From: a virus
IMG/VR virus record: IMGVR_UViG_3300000233_000004
Coordinates: 1 to 38,221 of that record
Strand: one strand, 5' to 3'
Length of the DNA stretch: 38,221 bases
Shown here: one piece after another, positions 37,942-38,221 of the stretch
Numbering within the stretch: the first letter of the stretch is position 1
Layout of the letters: the number at the start of each line of letters is the position of its first letter
The notes under the pieces: generated by a model
What the model saw: the letters and a program-made list of their open reading frames with translations, nothing else
Told to the model about the DNA's origin: nothing
Databases searched by the model: none
Program-made: the position numbers and the translations under genes

Positions 37942-38221
37942 ATGAATACAATTATTTTTGAAATAATTCCACCGGTAGAACTCACGCCGGTTATTAATGG
38001 TTTACCTATTGGCGTACCGGGGCACACACCTTATATCGGCGAAAACGGTAATTGGTGGATTAACGGCGTAGACACAGGCAAAAATGCCATTGGTGAAGAT
38101 GGCGCACCATTCACTTATGCCGATTTTACGCCCGAACAAATTGCCGAACTACAGCAACCTGCCAACGCAGCCGTAAACAACGCCAACGAGGCAGCAAGCA
38201 ACGCCAACGAGGCCGCAAGCG
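37942..38221 (+). CDS. Coiled-coil tail fibre/baseplate protein, N-terminal part (continues at 1-517)
   Basis: Start of the gene that crosses the contig ends. It encodes MNTIIFEIIPPVELTPVING, then VPGHTPYIGENGNWWINGVD, TGKNAIGEDGAPFTYADFTP, EQIAELQQP, followed by the NANEAAS repeats. The GEDGAPFTYADFTPEQIAEL segment is a motif I associate with Bacteroidota tail fibre N-termini. The 93 codons here join in frame at base 75 after the 74-base overlap, giving about 240 residues in all. Confidence 0.75.
   Translation, partial: MNTIIFEIIPPVELTPVINGLPIGVPGHTPYIGENGNWWINGVDTGKNAIGEDGAPFTYADFTPEQIAELQQPANAAVNNANEAASNANEAAS
38148..38221 (+). repeat. Terminal direct repeat, right copy
   Basis: Identical to bases 1-74; see the left copy. 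Joining the copies leaves one unbroken reading frame. Confidence 0.9.

Noticed and set aside
36675-38221. Diversity-generating retroelement acting on fibre genes
   Set aside because: No reverse transcriptase gene and no template/variable repeat pair were seen in the window.
1-38221. tRNA genes and CRISPR arrays
   Set aside because: No cloverleaf with a TTCRA arm and no regularly spaced identical repeats were seen on either strand.

Overview
The window is almost certainly one complete temperate tailed-phage genome from a Bacteroidota host, given as a linearised circle. The first 74 bases (1-74) are identical to the last 74 (38148-38221). A tail-protein gene runs off the right edge and continues in frame at the left edge, so the unique circle is about 38,147 bp. 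The host assignment rests on promoters of the Bacteroidota type (TTG about 19 bases before TAnnTTTG), few Shine-Dalgarno sites, AT-rich DNA, and the style of the integrase, terminase, primase and tail proteins. Genus cannot be told from the sequence. A long tape measure with no sheath gene points to siphovirus morphology.

Layout. (1) 35.06-38.2 kb and 0-2.4 kb: tail fibre and adhesion genes, including two leucine-rich-repeat proteins and an Ala/Glu-rich coiled-coil protein that spans the contig ends. (2) 2.35-4.26 kb: lysis cassette with small membrane proteins, a holin candidate, an M15 endolysin and a spanin-like protein. (3) 4.29-6.1 kb, minus strand: tyrosine integrase and a CI-like repressor, with a probable attP between them and a palindromic operator at the repressor start. 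(4) 6.2-11.9 kb: early operon with a Cro-like protein, a LuxR-type regulator, a zinc-ribbon microprotein and a CHC2-Toprim-SF3 primase-helicase. (5) 11.93-12.48 kb: non-coding DNA with about ten CGTAC sites, a candidate origin or operator array. (6) 13.6-20.6 kb: head protease, scaffold candidate, capsid, a PLD-like protein and both terminase subunits. (7) 20.6-22.8 kb: a structured non-coding island, then a second regulatory pair (XRE repressor and divergent antirepressor). (8) 23-26.3 kb: portal and connectors. (9) 26.4-28.35 kb: a moron-like insert with its own host-type promoter (tiny membrane peptide plus lipoprotein), a leader region with competing RNA structures, and a KilA-N gene. (10) 28.4-35 kb: tail completion proteins, tape measure and a large baseplate-like protein.

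How it works together. Four sites share the motif GTCCTTTA, exactly 19 bases, then a TAnnTTTG-like box. They lie before the head-protease operon (13516), the portal operon (22923), the tail operon (28368) and the fibre/lysis operon (35024), each at a module boundary. I read these as a phage-specific late promoter that divides the structural genes into four transcripts. Two copies are built into a terminator-like hairpin, so one transcript could end where the next begins. Early and lysogeny genes use ordinary host-type promoters. The shared late promoter, the two structured repeats at 20.6-20.9 kb and the CGTAC array are the most novel-looking signals.
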